From Jannaschia maritima (GTDB lineage Bacteria > Pseudomonadota > Alphaproteobacteria > Rhodobacterales > Rhodobacteraceae): 64,000 nucleotides of DNA. Positions 1 through 11,025 of this stretch are shown piece by piece. The translations under genes were made by a program, and so were the position numbers. Numbering within the stretch: the stretch's first letter is position 1; each line of letters opens with the position of its first letter. The notes below the pieces were generated by a model. That model searched no databases, had not been told where the DNA came from, and worked only from the letters and a program-made list of their open reading frames with translations. The stretch lies in contig NZ_JARGZA010000010.1 of the NCBI RefSeq assembly GCF_030973515.1, forward strand, positions 1 through 64,000. Direction: 5' to 3'.

Positions 1-803
1 GCGATCAGGCCCGGGCCCACGGCAGCCGCGCATTCCGCGTGAAGCCAGATCGCCGCGGCGGCGGCCTCGAACGCGGGCATGCCCTGCGCCAGAAGCCCCG
101 TGGCGATCCCTGCCAGCACGTCCCCGCTGCCGGCCGTGGCCAGGAACGGGGTGGCCGGATCGTTGACCGCGCGCCGCCCGTCGGGGGCGGCGACGACCGT
201 GCGCGACCCCTTCAGGATCAGGATGCAGCCCGTCCGCTCCGCCGCCCGCATCGCGGCGTCCACGCGATCGGCAGGGTCGATGTCCGGAAAAGCGGCCGCG
301 AACTCGCCCGCATGGGGGGTCAGAACGACCGGGCCCGCGGCCCCGCGCAGCGTGGCGGGCGGCGGCAGCGCGTGGAGGGCGTCCGCGTCGAGGACGAGCG
401 CCCGGTCCGACGTCAGAAGGGCGGGCAGGACAGATGCCGCCCTGTCCCGGCCGAAGGCGGGGCCCAGGCAGACCGCGTCGAAGCGACCGTCCCGCGCGGC
501 CATCCGGGCCAGCGCGCCGTCGTCGGCCGCCTCGCGGACCATGACGGCGTCCAGCCGGGCGGCGTGTTCGGCGACCGCGTCGGCCGGGGCCAGCACCGTC
601 ACCAGCCCCGCGCCCACGCGCAGCGCCGCGCGCGCGGCCAAGCGGATCGCCCCGCCCCGCCCCGCCGGTCCCGACAGCATCGCGGCGTGGCCCCGGTCGT
701 ACTTGTGGCCCTCCGCGTCGGGCCAGGGGAACGCCGCCCGCCACAGGGCGGGCCCGTTGCAGACCGCCCCAGCAGCGGGGTCCGGTCGTGCGTCGGACGT
801 CAA
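1..803 (-). CDS. nnrD: ADP-dependent NAD(P)H-hydrate dehydratase (NnrD-type), 3' end cut by window edge
   Basis: Dehydrates damaged S-NAD(P)HX back to NAD(P)H using ADP, in the cytoplasm. About 267 residues are readable on the minus strand. Family marks in order are GHKYDRGHA near residue 36, LTPHAGEF in the middle, KGSRTVV, and the nucleotide-binding TAGSGDVLAGI near the C-terminus. The only start I can place is a TTG at 803-801 that overlaps the TGA of the upstream DUF808 gene (sequence CATTGA). No ATG or GTG lies in frame for about 70 nt upstream. In many bacteria this domain is the C-terminal half of a bifunctional protein with an N-terminal epimerase (YjeF_N). Here that half is absent and a DUF808 gene takes its place. 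The last residues lie outside the window. Confidence 0.85.
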   Translation of the reverse strand, partial: MTSDARPDPAAGAVCNGPALWRAAFPWPDAEGHKYDRGHAAMLSGPAGRGGAIRLAARAALRVGAGLVTVLAPADAVAEHAARLDAVMVREAADDGALARMAARDGRFDAVCLGPAFGRDRAASVLPALLTSDRALVLDADALHALPPPATLRGAAGPVVLTPHAGEFAAAFPDIDPADRVDAAMRAAERTGCILILKGSRTVVAAPDGRRAVNDPATPFLATAGSGDVLAGIATGLLAQGMPAFEAAAAAIWLHAECAAAVGPGLI

Positions 804-1759
804 TGCGCCCCCTTCGCCTTGCCGCCCCGGAAGAAGCCGAGGACCGGCACGATCAGCGAGCCCAGGATCAGGCCCAGGATCCCGTCGAGCGTCGCGGTCG
901 CAAGCCAGCGCATCAGCCCTTCGGCCGCCGCCACCAGCCCGGCGACATAGGCAGCCGCCCCCTTGATCGCGTCGTAGAACAGGTCGAACCCCATCTCGTG
1001 CAGGGCGTGGACGATGATGTTGCCGCCGACCCACAGCATGGCCGCCGTGCCCACCACCGTCAGCACCGTCATGAAGGGGGGCACGCCCTTCACGATGCCC
1101 CGGCCCAGGGCCCGCCCGAACGACGTCCGGCCGTTCGACGCCAGTGCGAGGCCCACGTCGTCGGCCTTCACGATCAGGGCCACCGATCCGTAGACGGCGA
1201 CCGTGATGGCGATCGCGATGACGAACAGCACGGCGGCCTGCATGACCCAGCCCGCCTCCGCATCCGTGGCGGCCAGCGCGATGGTCATGATCTCGGCCGA
1301 CAGGATGAAGTCGGTCTTGATCGCGCCGCGCACGCGCTGCTCCTCCAGCTTGGCGGCGGACAGGGGCTGGACCTCCGGCATGTCGATGGCGGCGTGGTTC
1401 TCCTCGTGCGTCAAAGCGTGCCAGATCTTCTCCGCCCCCTCGTAGCAGAGGTATCCGCCCCCCAGGATCAGCAGGGGCGGGATCAGCCAGGGCGCGAACT
1501 GCCCCAGCAGAAGAGCCGCGGGCAGCAGGATGACCAGCTTGTTGAACGCGGACGCGCGCGCGATCTTCCAAACGATCGGCAGCTCGCGCGCGGCGGGGAA
1601 GCCGTGGACGTATTTCGGCGTGACCGCCGCGTCGTCGATCACCGCGCCCGCCGCCTTCATGCCCGCCCGGCTGGCCTGGCCGATGATGTCGTCCACGCTG
1701 GCCGAGGCCACCTTGGCGATGGCCGCCACGTCGTCCAGCAGCGCCAGAAGTCCGCTCAT
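800..1759 (-). CDS. DUF808 (YedI-like) inner-membrane protein
   Basis: A 319-residue protein of the DUF808 family, whose biochemical role is not established. The N-terminal stretch (MSGLLALLDDVAAIAK) and the region before the first membrane segment are typical of the family. Hydrophobic segments lie near residues 73-107, 157-205, 227-250 and 288-309, which suggests an integral inner-membrane protein. The C-terminus is basic (RGGKAKGAH). Its stop overlaps the TTG start of the hydrate dehydratase gene, so the two are probably co-transcribed. The 169-nt upstream region separates it from the divergent gap gene. A possible -10 containing CTAG lies near 1787 on this strand. I infer no function beyond membrane location. 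Confidence 0.85.
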   Translation of the reverse strand: MSGLLALLDDVAAIAKVASASVDDIIGQASRAGMKAAGAVIDDAAVTPKYVHGFPAARELPIVWKIARASAFNKLVILLPAALLLGQFAPWLIPPLLILGGGYLCYEGAEKIWHALTHEENHAAIDMPEVQPLSAAKLEEQRVRGAIKTDFILSAEIMTIALAATDAEAGWVMQAAVLFVIAIAITVAVYGSVALIVKADDVGLALASNGRTSFGRALGRGIVKGVPPFMTVLTVVGTAAMLWVGGNIIVHALHEMGFDLFYDAIKGAAAYVAGLVAAAEGLMRWLATATLDGILGLILGSLIVPVLGFFRGGKAKGAH

Positions 1760-1825
1760 GTCCCACCCTTCCGCTTTTCGGCGGACCTAGCCCGCATCCG
1801 CCCCCCTGTCGACGCGGGCCGCCGG

Positions 1826-1854
1826 TTGAGGGTTCCACGCCCCCCGTGCTAGCG
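1826..1854 (+). promoter_or_regulatory. Sigma-70-like promoter of gap
   Basis: TTGAGG (1826-1831), 17 nt, CTAGCG (1849-1854). It lies 75-103 nt upstream of the gap start and matches a TTG-N16-18-CTAG pattern seen at several other genes here. Prediction only. Confidence 0.5.
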
Positions 1855-1928
1855 CCGGAACCGCCGCCCCGGGCGTTCGTTCCGGTGGCGCGGCACACGC
1901 ACACGAACACCCCTGGGGGACGCACGAC

Positions 1929-2933
1929 ATGGTCAAGGTAGCAATCAACGGGTTCGGTCGGATCGGGCGCAACGTCCTGCGCGGGATCGTCGAATCGGGC
2001 CGCACCGACGTCGAGGTCGTGGCGATCAACGACCTGGGCCCCGTCGAGACGAACGCCCACCTGCTGCGCTATGACAGCGTCCACGGGCGGTTCCCCGCCA
2101 CCGTCACGGTGGACGGCGACACGATCGACGTGGGCCGGGGCCCGATGCGCGTGACCGCGATGCGCGACCCCGCCGAACTGCCGTGGTCGGACGTGGATGT
2201 CGTGATGGAATGCACCGGCATCTTCACGTCGAAGGAGAAGTGCCAGGCCCATCTGGAGAACGGGTCCAGCCGCGTGCTGATCTCGGCCCCCGGCAAGGAC
2301 GCGGACAAGACCATCGTCTATGGGGTCAACCACGACACGCTCACGGCGGACGACCTGATCGTGTCGAACGCGTCGTGCACGACGAACTGCCTGACCCCCG
2401 TGGCCTACGTTCTGAACAACGCCATCGGGATCGAGCGCGGCTTCATGACGACCATCCACAGCTATACCGGCGACCAGCCGACGCTGGACACGATGCACAA
2501 GGATCTTTACCGCGCCCGCGCCGCGGCGCTGTCGATGATCCCGACCTCCACCGGGGCGGCGAAGGCCGTGGGGCTCGTGATGCCGGAGCTGAACGGCAAG
2601 CTTGACGGCGTGGCGATCCGCGTGCCCACGCCCAACGTGTCGGTCGTGGACCTGACCTTCACCGCCGCCCGCGACACGAGTGTCGAGGAGGTGAACGACG
2701 CGGTGAAGGCCGCCGCCGATGCCGGTCCGTTGAAGGGCATCCTGGGCTATACCGACGAGCCGCTGGTGTCGTCCGACTTCAACCACGACCCCCGGTCGTC
2801 GATCTTCGCGCTGGACCAGACCAAGGTGATGGACGCGGGCAAGATGGTCCGCATCCTGACGTGGTACGACAACGAATGGGGCTTCTCGAACCGGATGGCG
2901 GACACCGCCGTCGCCATGGGCAAGCTGATCTGA
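1929..2933 (+). CDS. gap: Type I glyceraldehyde-3-phosphate dehydrogenase
   Basis: Converts glyceraldehyde-3-phosphate, NAD+ and phosphate to 1,3-bisphosphoglycerate in glycolysis; cytoplasmic tetramer. The 334 residues are full length. The Rossmann glycine motif GFGRIGR is at residues 8-14, an Asp in AINDL near residue 33 favours NAD+ over NADP+, and the catalytic Cys sits in SNASCTTN at about residue 150. The C-terminus [12 protein letters not shown] is diagnostic. First gene of a plus-strand glycolytic cluster with pgk about 105 nt downstream, then fda and eno. Gene order and the Asp suggest the catabolic or amphibolic enzyme rather than a Calvin-cycle isozyme, which is inference. Confidence 0.97.
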   Translation: MVKVAINGFGRIGRNVLRGIVESGRTDVEVVAINDLGPVETNAHLLRYDSVHGRFPATVTVDGDTIDVGRGPMRVTAMRDPAELPWSDVDVVMECTGIFTSKEKCQAHLENGSSRVLISAPGKDADKTIVYGVNHDTLTADDLIVSNASCTTNCLTPVAYVLNNAIGIERGFMTTIHSYTGDQPTLDTMHKDLYRARAAALSMIPTSTGAAKAVGLVMPELNGKLDGVAIRVPTPNVSVVDLTFTAARDTSVEEVNDAVKAAADAGPLKGILGYTDEPLVSSDFNHDPRSSIFALDQTKVMDAGKMVRILTWYDNEWGFSNRMADTAVAMGKLI

Positions 2934-2989
2934 CCATTCCCCGGGGCGTCCGGCGGGCGTCCCCGGCGGCACGGTTTGTCCGACGCCGG

Positions 2990-3022
2990 GCAGACGCGCA
3001 GCAGACGCAAAGCAGACACCCA
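2990..3022 (+). repeat. Three 11-bp-phased GCAGACG direct repeats upstream of pgk
   Basis: Units begin at 2990, 3001 and 3012, each GCAGAC followed by five variable bases (first two GCAGACGC). The array ends 16 nt before the pgk ATG and 6 nt before its Shine-Dalgarno. An array with the same unit and phase lies upstream of mgtE (17489-17532). The head-to-tail 11-bp phase resembles operators of OmpR/PhoB-family response regulators. The binder is unknown. Confidence 0.55.
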
Positions 3023-3038
3023 GCCGACGGAGGCACGG

Positions 3039-4220
3039 ATGCGCTACGAGACCATCGACGACATGGACCTGTCCGGCAAGACGGTGCTCACCCGCGTGGA
3101 CCTGAACGTCCCCGTGAAGGACGGGAAGGTGACCGACACGACCCGCATCGACCGCGTGATCCCCACCATCCGCGACCTCTCCGCAGCCGGCGCGAAGGTC
3201 GTGCTGCTCGCCCATTTCGGCCGTCCGAAGGGACGGGTCGTGCCCGAGATGTCGCTGCGCCAGGTCGTGCCCGCCCTGTCGGAGGCGCTGGGCCGGGAGG
3301 TCGCGTTCGCCGACGGATCCTATGGACAGGGAGTGGCCGACCTGCCAGCCGACGGCGTGATCCTGTTTGAGAACGTCCGCTTCAACCCGGGCGAGGAGGC
3401 GGACGACGAAGGCTTCGCCCGCCGCCTGGCATCCGTGGGCGACGTCTATTGCAACGACGCGTTCAGCGCGGCCCACCGGGCCCATGCCACGACGCATGCT
3501 CTGGCCCGCCTGCTGCCGTCCTGCGCCGGGCGGTCCATGCAGGCGGAGTTGCACGCGCTGCAGCAGGCGCTGAGCGATCCCAAGCCCCCCGTCGCCGCCG
3601 TGGTGGGCGGGGCGAAGGTATCCACGAAGCTGGACCTCCTGTCGAACCTGGTCGGACGCGTGCAGCACCTGATCATCGGCGGCGGCATGGCGAACACGTT
3701 CCTGGCCGCGCAGGGCATCGACGTCGCCGCATCGCTGTGCGAGCACGACCTGCTGGACACCGCCCGCGACATCGCCGCGAAGGCGGAGGCGCAGGGCTGC
3801 ACGATCCTCCTGCCCCGCGACGTCGTGACCGCCCCGCGGTTGGAGGCGGACGTCGAGACGCGGACCGTCCGGGTGGAGGACGTGCCGGACGGCTGGATGA
3901 TCCTCGATGCCGGGCCCGACAGCACGGTCCACGCGGCCACCGTGCTGGACGGCTGCGCGACGCTGGTCTGGAACGGTCCCATGGGCGCGTTCGAGGTGCC
4001 CCCCTTCGACGCCGCGACCACCGCGCTGGCCCGGCACGCGGCCGAACGGACGAAGGCGGGCGCGCTGATCTCCGTCGCGGGCGGCGGCGACACCGTGTCG
4101 GCCCTGAACCACGCGGGCGTGGCGGACGACATCACCTACGTCTCCACCGCCGGGGGCGCGTTCCTCGAATGGATGGAGGGCAAGGATCTGCCCGGCGTCG
4201 CGGCCCTGATGGACCGGTGA
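3039..4220 (+). CDS. pgk: Phosphoglycerate kinase
   Basis: Transfers phosphate from 1,3-bisphosphoglycerate to ADP in glycolysis, reversed in gluconeogenesis. The 393 residues match the usual bacterial length of about 390-400. Visible marks are TRVDLNVPV near residue 17 (substrate-binding Asp/Asn), [10 protein letters not shown] near residue 57, [10 protein letters not shown] in the middle, WNGPMGAFE near residue 311, and GGGDTVSAL at the nucleotide site. I chose the ATG at 3039 because it has GGAGG 5 nt upstream and starts the conserved [17 protein letters not shown] 21-codon in-frame upstream extension would read through the 11-bp repeat array and is not family-like. Lies between gap and fda on the same strand. 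Confidence 0.96.
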   Translation: MRYETIDDMDLSGKTVLTRVDLNVPVKDGKVTDTTRIDRVIPTIRDLSAAGAKVVLLAHFGRPKGRVVPEMSLRQVVPALSEALGREVAFADGSYGQGVADLPADGVILFENVRFNPGEEADDEGFARRLASVGDVYCNDAFSAAHRAHATTHALARLLPSCAGRSMQAELHALQQALSDPKPPVAAVVGGAKVSTKLDLLSNLVGRVQHLIIGGGMANTFLAAQGIDVAASLCEHDLLDTARDIAAKAEAQGCTILLPRDVVTAPRLEADVETRTVRVEDVPDGWMILDAGPDSTVHAATVLDGCATLVWNGPMGAFEVPPFDAATTALARHAAERTKAGALISVAGGGDTVSALNHAGVADDITYVSTAGGAFLEWMEGKDLPGVAALMDR

Positions 4221-4241
4221 ACCGTTAGCGCAACCGCGCGC

Positions 4242-4269
4242 TTGCTGACGGGCCGTCTGCACAATAGGT
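4242..4269 (+). promoter_or_regulatory. Possible sigma-70-like promoter of fda
   Basis: TTGCTG (4242-4247), 16 nt, ATAGGT (4264-4269), ending 36 nt before the fda start. Suggests fda can be transcribed independently of pgk. Prediction only. Confidence 0.4.
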
Positions 4270-4304
4270 CCATGCCACCCTGACCACAGCCCCCGAGGAC
4301 CCCC

Positions 4305-5198
4305 ATGCCCCATTCCGAACAAGCCGAGCAGATCCGCCGGGGTCAGGGCTTCATCGCCGCGCTGGACCAGTCGGGGGGGTCGTCGCCCAAGGCGCTGAAG
4401 CTCTACGGCGTGGACGAAGACGCGTATTCGAACGACGACGAGATGTTCGACCGCATCCACGAGATGCGCGAGCGCATCGTCGGCGCGCCGGCCTTCCGCG
4501 GCGACAAGGTCATCGGCGCCATCCTGTTCGAGCAGACGATGGACCGCACTTTCCACGGCAAGCCCGCGGCGGAATACCTGTGGAACGACCGCGGCGTCGT
4601 GCCCTTCCTGAAGATCGACCAGGGACTGGCCGACGAACGGGACGGCATGCAGCTGATGAAGGACATGCCCGACCTGGACGCCACGCTGTCGCGCGGGAAG
4701 GACAAGGGCATCCTCGGCACGAAGGAGCGTTCGGTGATCGGTCGCGCGGACCGCGACGGCATCGCCGCGGTGGCGGAGCAGCAGTTCGAGGTCGGCGCCC
4801 GCGTCCTGCGCCACGACATGGTGCCCATACTGGAGCCGGAGGTCACGATCAGCATCCCCGACAAGGCGGACGCGGAGGCGATGCTGCGCGACGCCCTGCT
4901 GCGGGGGCTGGACGGCGTGCCGGACGGGCAGCGGGTCATGTTCAAGCTGACCCTGCCCGAGCAGGGCAACCTCTACGCCGATCTGGTCGATCATCCGAAG
5001 GTCCTGTCCGTGGTCGCGCTGTCCGGCGGCTACAGCCGGGAGGAGGCGAACCGCCGTCTGGCGCAGAACCGCGGCATGATCGCCAGCTTCAGCCGGGCGC
5101 TCGCCGAAGGGCTGTCGGCCGGGCAATCCGAGGAGGAGTTCGACCGGACGATCGCGCAGACGATCGACTCGATCGCCGCGGCCTCTGTCGCCGGCTGA
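4305..5198 (+). CDS. fda: Class I fructose-bisphosphate aldolase
   Basis: Cleaves fructose-1,6-bisphosphate to dihydroxyacetone phosphate and glyceraldehyde-3-phosphate through a lysine Schiff base. The 297 residues match the short bacterial class I (Fda) family, not the zinc-dependent class II enzyme. Conserved blocks are FIAALDQSGGSSPKAL near residue 16, ILFEQTMDR near 74, GVVPFLKID near 98, ILEPEV near 177, the Schiff-base Lys in VMFKLTLP at about residue 214, and LSGGYSREEAN near 240. Preceded by its own candidate promoter and followed by a strong terminator at 5205-5236, so it can be a single transcription unit within the glycolytic cluster. Confidence 0.95.
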   Translation: MPHSEQAEQIRRGQGFIAALDQSGGSSPKALKLYGVDEDAYSNDDEMFDRIHEMRERIVGAPAFRGDKVIGAILFEQTMDRTFHGKPAAEYLWNDRGVVPFLKIDQGLADERDGMQLMKDMPDLDATLSRGKDKGILGTKERSVIGRADRDGIAAVAEQQFEVGARVLRHDMVPILEPEVTISIPDKADAEAMLRDALLRGLDGVPDGQRVMFKLTLPEQGNLYADLVDHPKVLSVVALSGGYSREEANRRLAQNRGMIASFSRALAEGLSAGQSEEEFDRTIAQTIDSIAAASVAG

Positions 5199-5204
5199 CG
5201 ACAC

Positions 5205-5236
5205 CGCGCCGCCCCGTGCCGTGGGCGGCGCGTTTT
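5205..5236 (+). terminator. Intrinsic terminator after fda
   Basis: A perfect 10-bp stem: CGCGCCGCCC (5205-5214), an 8-nt loop, GGGCGGCGCG (5223-5232), followed by TTTT. It begins 6 nt after the fda stop. The clearest rho-independent terminator in the window. Confidence 0.85.
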
Positions 5237-5312
5237 CACTGGTCCCCCAATCCGTTCCCTGCCATCCCGCGATCGGACCGCGGGCCACGCGGCGCAGGCG
5301 AAGGACGGCGAC

Positions 5313-5609
5313 ATGGGCAGACGCATCACCCCCGGCTACGGCTTCCTCGCGCCCCTGTGCCTGCTGACGTTCGGCGGGTACTTCGCCTTCGCCGCGGTGC
5401 AGGGCGACGGCGGCCTGTTCCACCGCATCGAACTGGAGGCCGAGCGCGAAGGGCTGGAAGAAAACCTCGCCGCGTTGCAGCATCGGGTCGCGGCCATGCG
5501 CGACCGGACGCGGCGCCTGTCCGACGACTACCTCGACCTGGACCTGCTGGACGAGCGCGCGCGCGACGTGCTGGGCCTGGCCCGCGCCGACGAGATCGTG
5601 GTCGAATAG
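5313..5609 (+). CDS. Septum formation initiator family protein (DivIC/FtsB-like)
   Basis: A 98-residue bitopic membrane protein of the FtsB/DivIC family, which links late divisome proteins (FtsL, FtsQ) at the septum. One membrane segment spans about residues 10-30 (FLAPLCLLTFGGYFAFAAVQ). A coiled-coil-prone stretch rich in Glu, Leu and Arg follows at about 40-72, then the short C-terminal region LLDERARDVLGLARADEIV typical of the family. The ATG at 5313 has only a loose purine-rich stretch (GAAGGACGG) upstream. In related genomes this gene is often found near eno or pyruvate dehydrogenase genes; here it lies between fda and a Fur-family gene. Confidence 0.85.
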   Translation: MGRRITPGYGFLAPLCLLTFGGYFAFAAVQGDGGLFHRIELEAEREGLEENLAALQHRVAAMRDRTRRLSDDYLDLDLLDERARDVLGLARADEIVVE

Positions 5610-5645
5610 CTTCCCCTCCGCCACGCGGCGGACTAGACGCCCGCC

Positions 5646-6053
5646 ATGGTCCATTCCATCACCCGACGCTGCGAGGATCGCGGCCTGCGCCTGACCGGGC
5701 AGCGGCGCGTGATCGCGGACGTGCTGGAACGGGCGGACGACCATCCCGACGTCGAGACGATCCACGCCCGCGCCGCGGCGGTCGACCCCGCCATCTCTGT
5801 CGCCACGGTCTATCGCACCGTCAACCTGTTCGAGGAGGCGGGCATCCTGGAACGGCGCGAGTTCGGCGACGGCCGCGCGCGGTGGGAGGACGCGGAGCGC
5901 GACCACCACGACCATCTGATCGACCTCCAGACCGGCGAAGTGGTCGAGTTCGTGGACCCCGAGATCGAGGTCCTGCAGGAACGCATCGCCCGTCGCCTGG
6001 GCTATGACCTGCGGGGCCATCGGCTGGAACTGTTCGGGGTCCGCCGCAAGTGA
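5646..6053 (+). CDS. Fur-family transcriptional regulator (Fur or Mur)
   Basis: A 135-residue metal-responsive repressor. The N-terminal winged helix carries LTGQRRVIADVLE and the recognition-helix region SVATVYRTVNLFEEAGI at about residues 56-72. The dimerization domain carries the His-rich metal site RDHHDHLIDLQTGEVVEF at about 83-100. There are no C-terminal CxxC pairs, so the structural zinc site of E. coli Fur is missing, as is common in alphaproteobacterial Fur/Mur. Irr is less likely. Whether it senses iron or manganese cannot be decided from sequence. It starts 36 nt after the DivIC-like gene. I see no strong Shine-Dalgarno before the ATG. Confidence 0.85.
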   Translation: MVHSITRRCEDRGLRLTGQRRVIADVLERADDHPDVETIHARAAAVDPAISVATVYRTVNLFEEAGILERREFGDGRARWEDAERDHHDHLIDLQTGEVVEFVDPEIEVLQERIARRLGYDLRGHRLELFGVRRK

Positions 6054-6104
6054 CCGCCCCGGCCGATCGGAGCGGCGCGCCGCGCAGCCGCCGCGACCCG
6101 GACC

Positions 6105-8388
<2,284 letters not shown>

Positions 8389-8486
8389 TTCCTCCACGGA
8401 TCTCGTTTTGCGAAAAGACAATTCCTTGGGGCTGTGCTAGTCGGCGGATTATGGCGCATTTTACGTCGAATGCTCGGGGACCTTCG

Positions 8487-9797
8487 ATGACCGCAGGGGT
8501 GGGATTCCATCGGGACGATTGGCGTCCCGCGCTGCGCGGCGTGCTGTCCACGATCGACGCGCAGGCCGCGATGCTGGTGCCCAAGCACATCATCATCGCG
8601 GGCGGCGTCCTCCTCCTCACGTTCCTGACGGGCAACCCCCTCGTCCTCTTGTTCGCACCGCTGAACGTCATGACCGACCTCGTCTTTCGGTGGCGCGTCC
8701 GGCGGATCGCGGCGCGCCGTCGCGTGACGGGCGCCGCCTTCGCGTCGCTGATGGTGCAGCATGCCCTCGGGCAGACCGGTTCGGTGGCGTTCGCAGTCTG
8801 GCTCGCCTCCGACGGGCGGGTCATCACGCTTCTGGCCGCGGTCATGCTGATCGCGGGCCACGCGATCCACTCGACCAGCAGCAACGCGCCGTCGGGCCAT
8901 GTCCTATCGATGGACGTGCTCGTCATCTTCGTGGGCGCCCACGCCACGGGCCTGTGGTTCGGCGACTGGGCGCCGCCCGGCCTGGCGATCTACTACCACG
9001 CCCTGCTGTTCATGTTGCTGTGCTTCTACGCCGTCGCGGCCTATCAGTCCTGGCGACTGCATTCCCGCCTGCAGGTGACGGTGGACCAGCTGTCGCAGGC
9101 GCAGCGGTCCCGCCTGGTGGGCGAGCTGGTCGGCGGCATCGCGCACGACTTCAACAACCTGCTGACCGTGATGCGCGGCAACCTGGAGCTTCTTCACGAG
9201 GTTCCCGAGCGCGAACGCCCCGCCTTGCTGGCCCAGATCGAGGAGGCCGCCAACCGCGGCGGCGAGCTGGTCGACCGGCTGTCCCGCACGGGCCGCCCCC
9301 GCCCTTCCGCCGCCCGCACGACGCGCCTGCGGCCCGCCATCGCGCGGTTCGTGCAGATGGCGCAGCGGACCCTGCCCGCCAACGTGGCGCTTCGCACCGA
9401 CATGGGGGACGTCCCTGACCGCCTGGCCTGCGACACGGCGCAACTGGAACTCGCGCTCCTGAACCTGGCGGTGAACGCGCGCGACGCGATGCCCGAGGGC
9501 GGCACGATCCGCGTCACGGCGGAGCGTGCCGATGACCGGCACGTCCGCCTGATGGTGGCGGACGACGGGACCGGGATGACCCCGGCGGTCCTGTCCCGCG
9601 CGACGGAAGCCTACGAGACGACGAAGCCCCCCGGCCAGGGCACGGGGCTGGGCCTGGCGATGGTGGCGTCCTTCGTCGACGAGGCCGAGGGCACGTTGCG
9701 CATCAACTCGGAGGTGGGCCAGGGGACGCGCGTCGAGTTGACCCTGCCGATCGATCTGGACAGCCAGACGACCCAGCCCCCCCGACCCTTCAAGTGA
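8487..9797 (+). CDS. Membrane sensor histidine kinase, no adjacent response regulator
   Basis: A 436-residue kinase (448 if the ATG at 8451 is used). Several hydrophobic helices fill residues ~30-180 with no recognisable periplasmic sensor, so the input may be within the membrane. The phosphoacceptor H-box is GELVGGIAHDFNNLLTV with His at about residue 220, the HDFNNLL form common in kinases that often carry their own receiver. The ATPase domain shows NLAVNARDAMPEGG (N box), VADDGTGM (G1) and GQGTGLGLAMV (G2). It ends with a short basic/proline tail and has no receiver domain. No response regulator gene is adjacent, so the partner is unknown. The start is ambiguous: 8487 has GGGGA nearby, 8451 has no clear Shine-Dalgarno. 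Confidence 0.85.
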   Translation: MTAGVGFHRDDWRPALRGVLSTIDAQAAMLVPKHIIIAGGVLLLTFLTGNPLVLLFAPLNVMTDLVFRWRVRRIAARRRVTGAAFASLMVQHALGQTGSVAFAVWLASDGRVITLLAAVMLIAGHAIHSTSSNAPSGHVLSMDVLVIFVGAHATGLWFGDWAPPGLAIYYHALLFMLLCFYAVAAYQSWRLHSRLQVTVDQLSQAQRSRLVGELVGGIAHDFNNLLTVMRGNLELLHEVPERERPALLAQIEEAANRGGELVDRLSRTGRPRPSAARTTRLRPAIARFVQMAQRTLPANVALRTDMGDVPDRLACDTAQLELALLNLAVNARDAMPEGGTIRVTAERADDRHVRLMVADDGTGMTPAVLSRATEAYETTKPPGQGTGLGLAMVASFVDEAEGTLRINSEVGQGTRVELTLPIDLDSQTTQPPRPFK

Positions 9798-9840
9798 CCC
9801 CGGGGAGGTCGAAGGTGCGGCGTCGATGCCGAGGTGAGCC

Positions 9841-10266
9841 ATGACCGCCGACGACGTGATCGCAGCCCTCGACCTGTCGCCCCATCCCGAGGGGGGCTTC
9901 TATCGCCAGACCTGGGCCGCGCCCGCCGCGGCGGGGGAACGCCCGGCGGGAACCGCGATCTACTTCCTCCTGCGCGACGGCGGAGCGAGCCATTGGCACC
10001 GGGTCGATGCGGCGGAGATATGGCTGTTCCACGCGGGCGCGCCCATCGACCTGCGCATCGCCGCGAATGCCGAAGGGCCGACCGCGTCGCACCCGTTGGG
10101 CCCGGACCTGACCTCCATGCGTCCGCAGGTGGTCGTCCCCGCGGGTCATTGGCAGGCGGCCCGGACCACCGGGCCCTGGACGCTCGTGTCGTGCACCGTC
10201 TGCCCGGGCTTCACCTTCGACGGGTTCGAGTTGGCACCACCCGGATTCGACATCCCGGCCCGCTGA
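9841..10266 (+). CDS. DUF985 cupin-domain protein
   Basis: A 141-residue single-domain cupin of the DUF985 family (related to yeast YML079w), a beta-barrel fold of uncertain function. Family marks are LDLSPHPEGGFYRQTW at residues 10-25, TAIYFLL near 39, SHWHRVDAAEIWLFHAG near 50-66, and the C-terminal CTVCPGFTFDGFEL. His residues in SHWH could bind a metal or a sugar ligand, but that is inferred. It lies 43 nt after the kinase gene and has GAGGTGAGCC just before the ATG. It converges on the HNH gene on the opposite strand. Confidence 0.88.
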   Translation: MTADDVIAALDLSPHPEGGFYRQTWAAPAAAGERPAGTAIYFLLRDGGASHWHRVDAAEIWLFHAGAPIDLRIAANAEGPTASHPLGPDLTSMRPQVVVPAGHWQAARTTGPWTLVSCTVCPGFTFDGFELAPPGFDIPAR

Positions 10267-10293
10267 CGGTACGGGGCGCCGGACCGGTCCCCC

Positions 10294-10893
10294 TCAGGCT
10301 TCCAACTCCGCATCCCAGTACAGGAAGTCCATCCAGCTCTCGTGCAGGTGGTTGGGCGGGAACTTGCGGCCGAGGTTCATCAACTGGCCCGCCGCCGGAC
10401 GCACGGGCGGCTTGCGCAGGGTGAACCCCACCTGCTTGAGCGACCGCGACCCCTTGCGCAGGTTGCACCGCCCGCAGGCCGCGACGACGTTCTCCCACGA
10501 CGTGATGCCGCCCCGGGCCCGCGGCACCACGTGGTCGAAGGTCAGATCCCCCTTGGCGCCGCAATACTGGCACCGGAACTCGTCGCGCAGGAACAGGTTG
10601 AACCGCGTGAACGCCACCGTCTTCTGCGGCGCGACGTAGTCCTTCAGCACCACCACCGACGGGATCCGGATCGTGGTCGAGGGCGAGCGCACGACCTCGT
10701 CGTACTCGCTGACGATGGTCACCCGGTCCAGCACCGCCGCCTTGATCGCGTCCTGCCAGGGCCACAGCGACAGCGGCAGATAGGACAGCGGCCGGTAGTC
10801 CGCGTTCAGGACGAGCGCGGGGAAGTGCCTGCATCCGGCCGGGTCCCGCGTGAACGCGGTGCGGAAATCGGTATCGGGACTCTCGGCGTGCAT
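10294..10893 (-). CDS. HNH endonuclease family protein
   Basis: A 199-residue protein with a C-terminal-half HNH nuclease domain. The first zinc pair is CQYCG near residue 113, the HNH core is FDHVVPRARGG at about 123-133, an Asn follows in SWENVVAACGRCN, and the second Cys pair is CGRC. The N-terminal half (ALVLNADYRPLSYLPLSLW) is conserved in a widespread group of chromosomal HNH proteins in alphaproteobacteria whose role in restriction, repair or regulation is not settled. It is a stand-alone minus-strand gene with a 132-nt upstream gap. No methyltransferase neighbour is present, so a classical restriction system is unlikely. Confidence 0.88.
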   Translation of the reverse strand: MHAESPDTDFRTAFTRDPAGCRHFPALVLNADYRPLSYLPLSLWPWQDAIKAAVLDRVTIVSEYDEVVRSPSTTIRIPSVVVLKDYVAPQKTVAFTRFNLFLRDEFRCQYCGAKGDLTFDHVVPRARGGITSWENVVAACGRCNLRKGSRSLKQVGFTLRKPPVRPAAGQLMNLGRKFPPNHLHESWMDFLYWDAELEA

Positions 10894-11025
10894 CCGGTCG
10901 CTTCCTCGCTCCGACCCGCACCCGACCTCGGGCGCGCGGCCCTTGCGCGGGACTATATCTCCGCGCCGTGGGCGTTCAACCGCCCATGTGACGCGGCCGG
11001 CGGCACGGACGGGACGGGGGTCCCG

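Noticed and set aside
10294..10893. A restriction-modification system based on the HNH gene
   Set aside because: There is no methyltransferase or specificity gene adjacent and the protein matches a widely conserved stand-alone chromosomal family.
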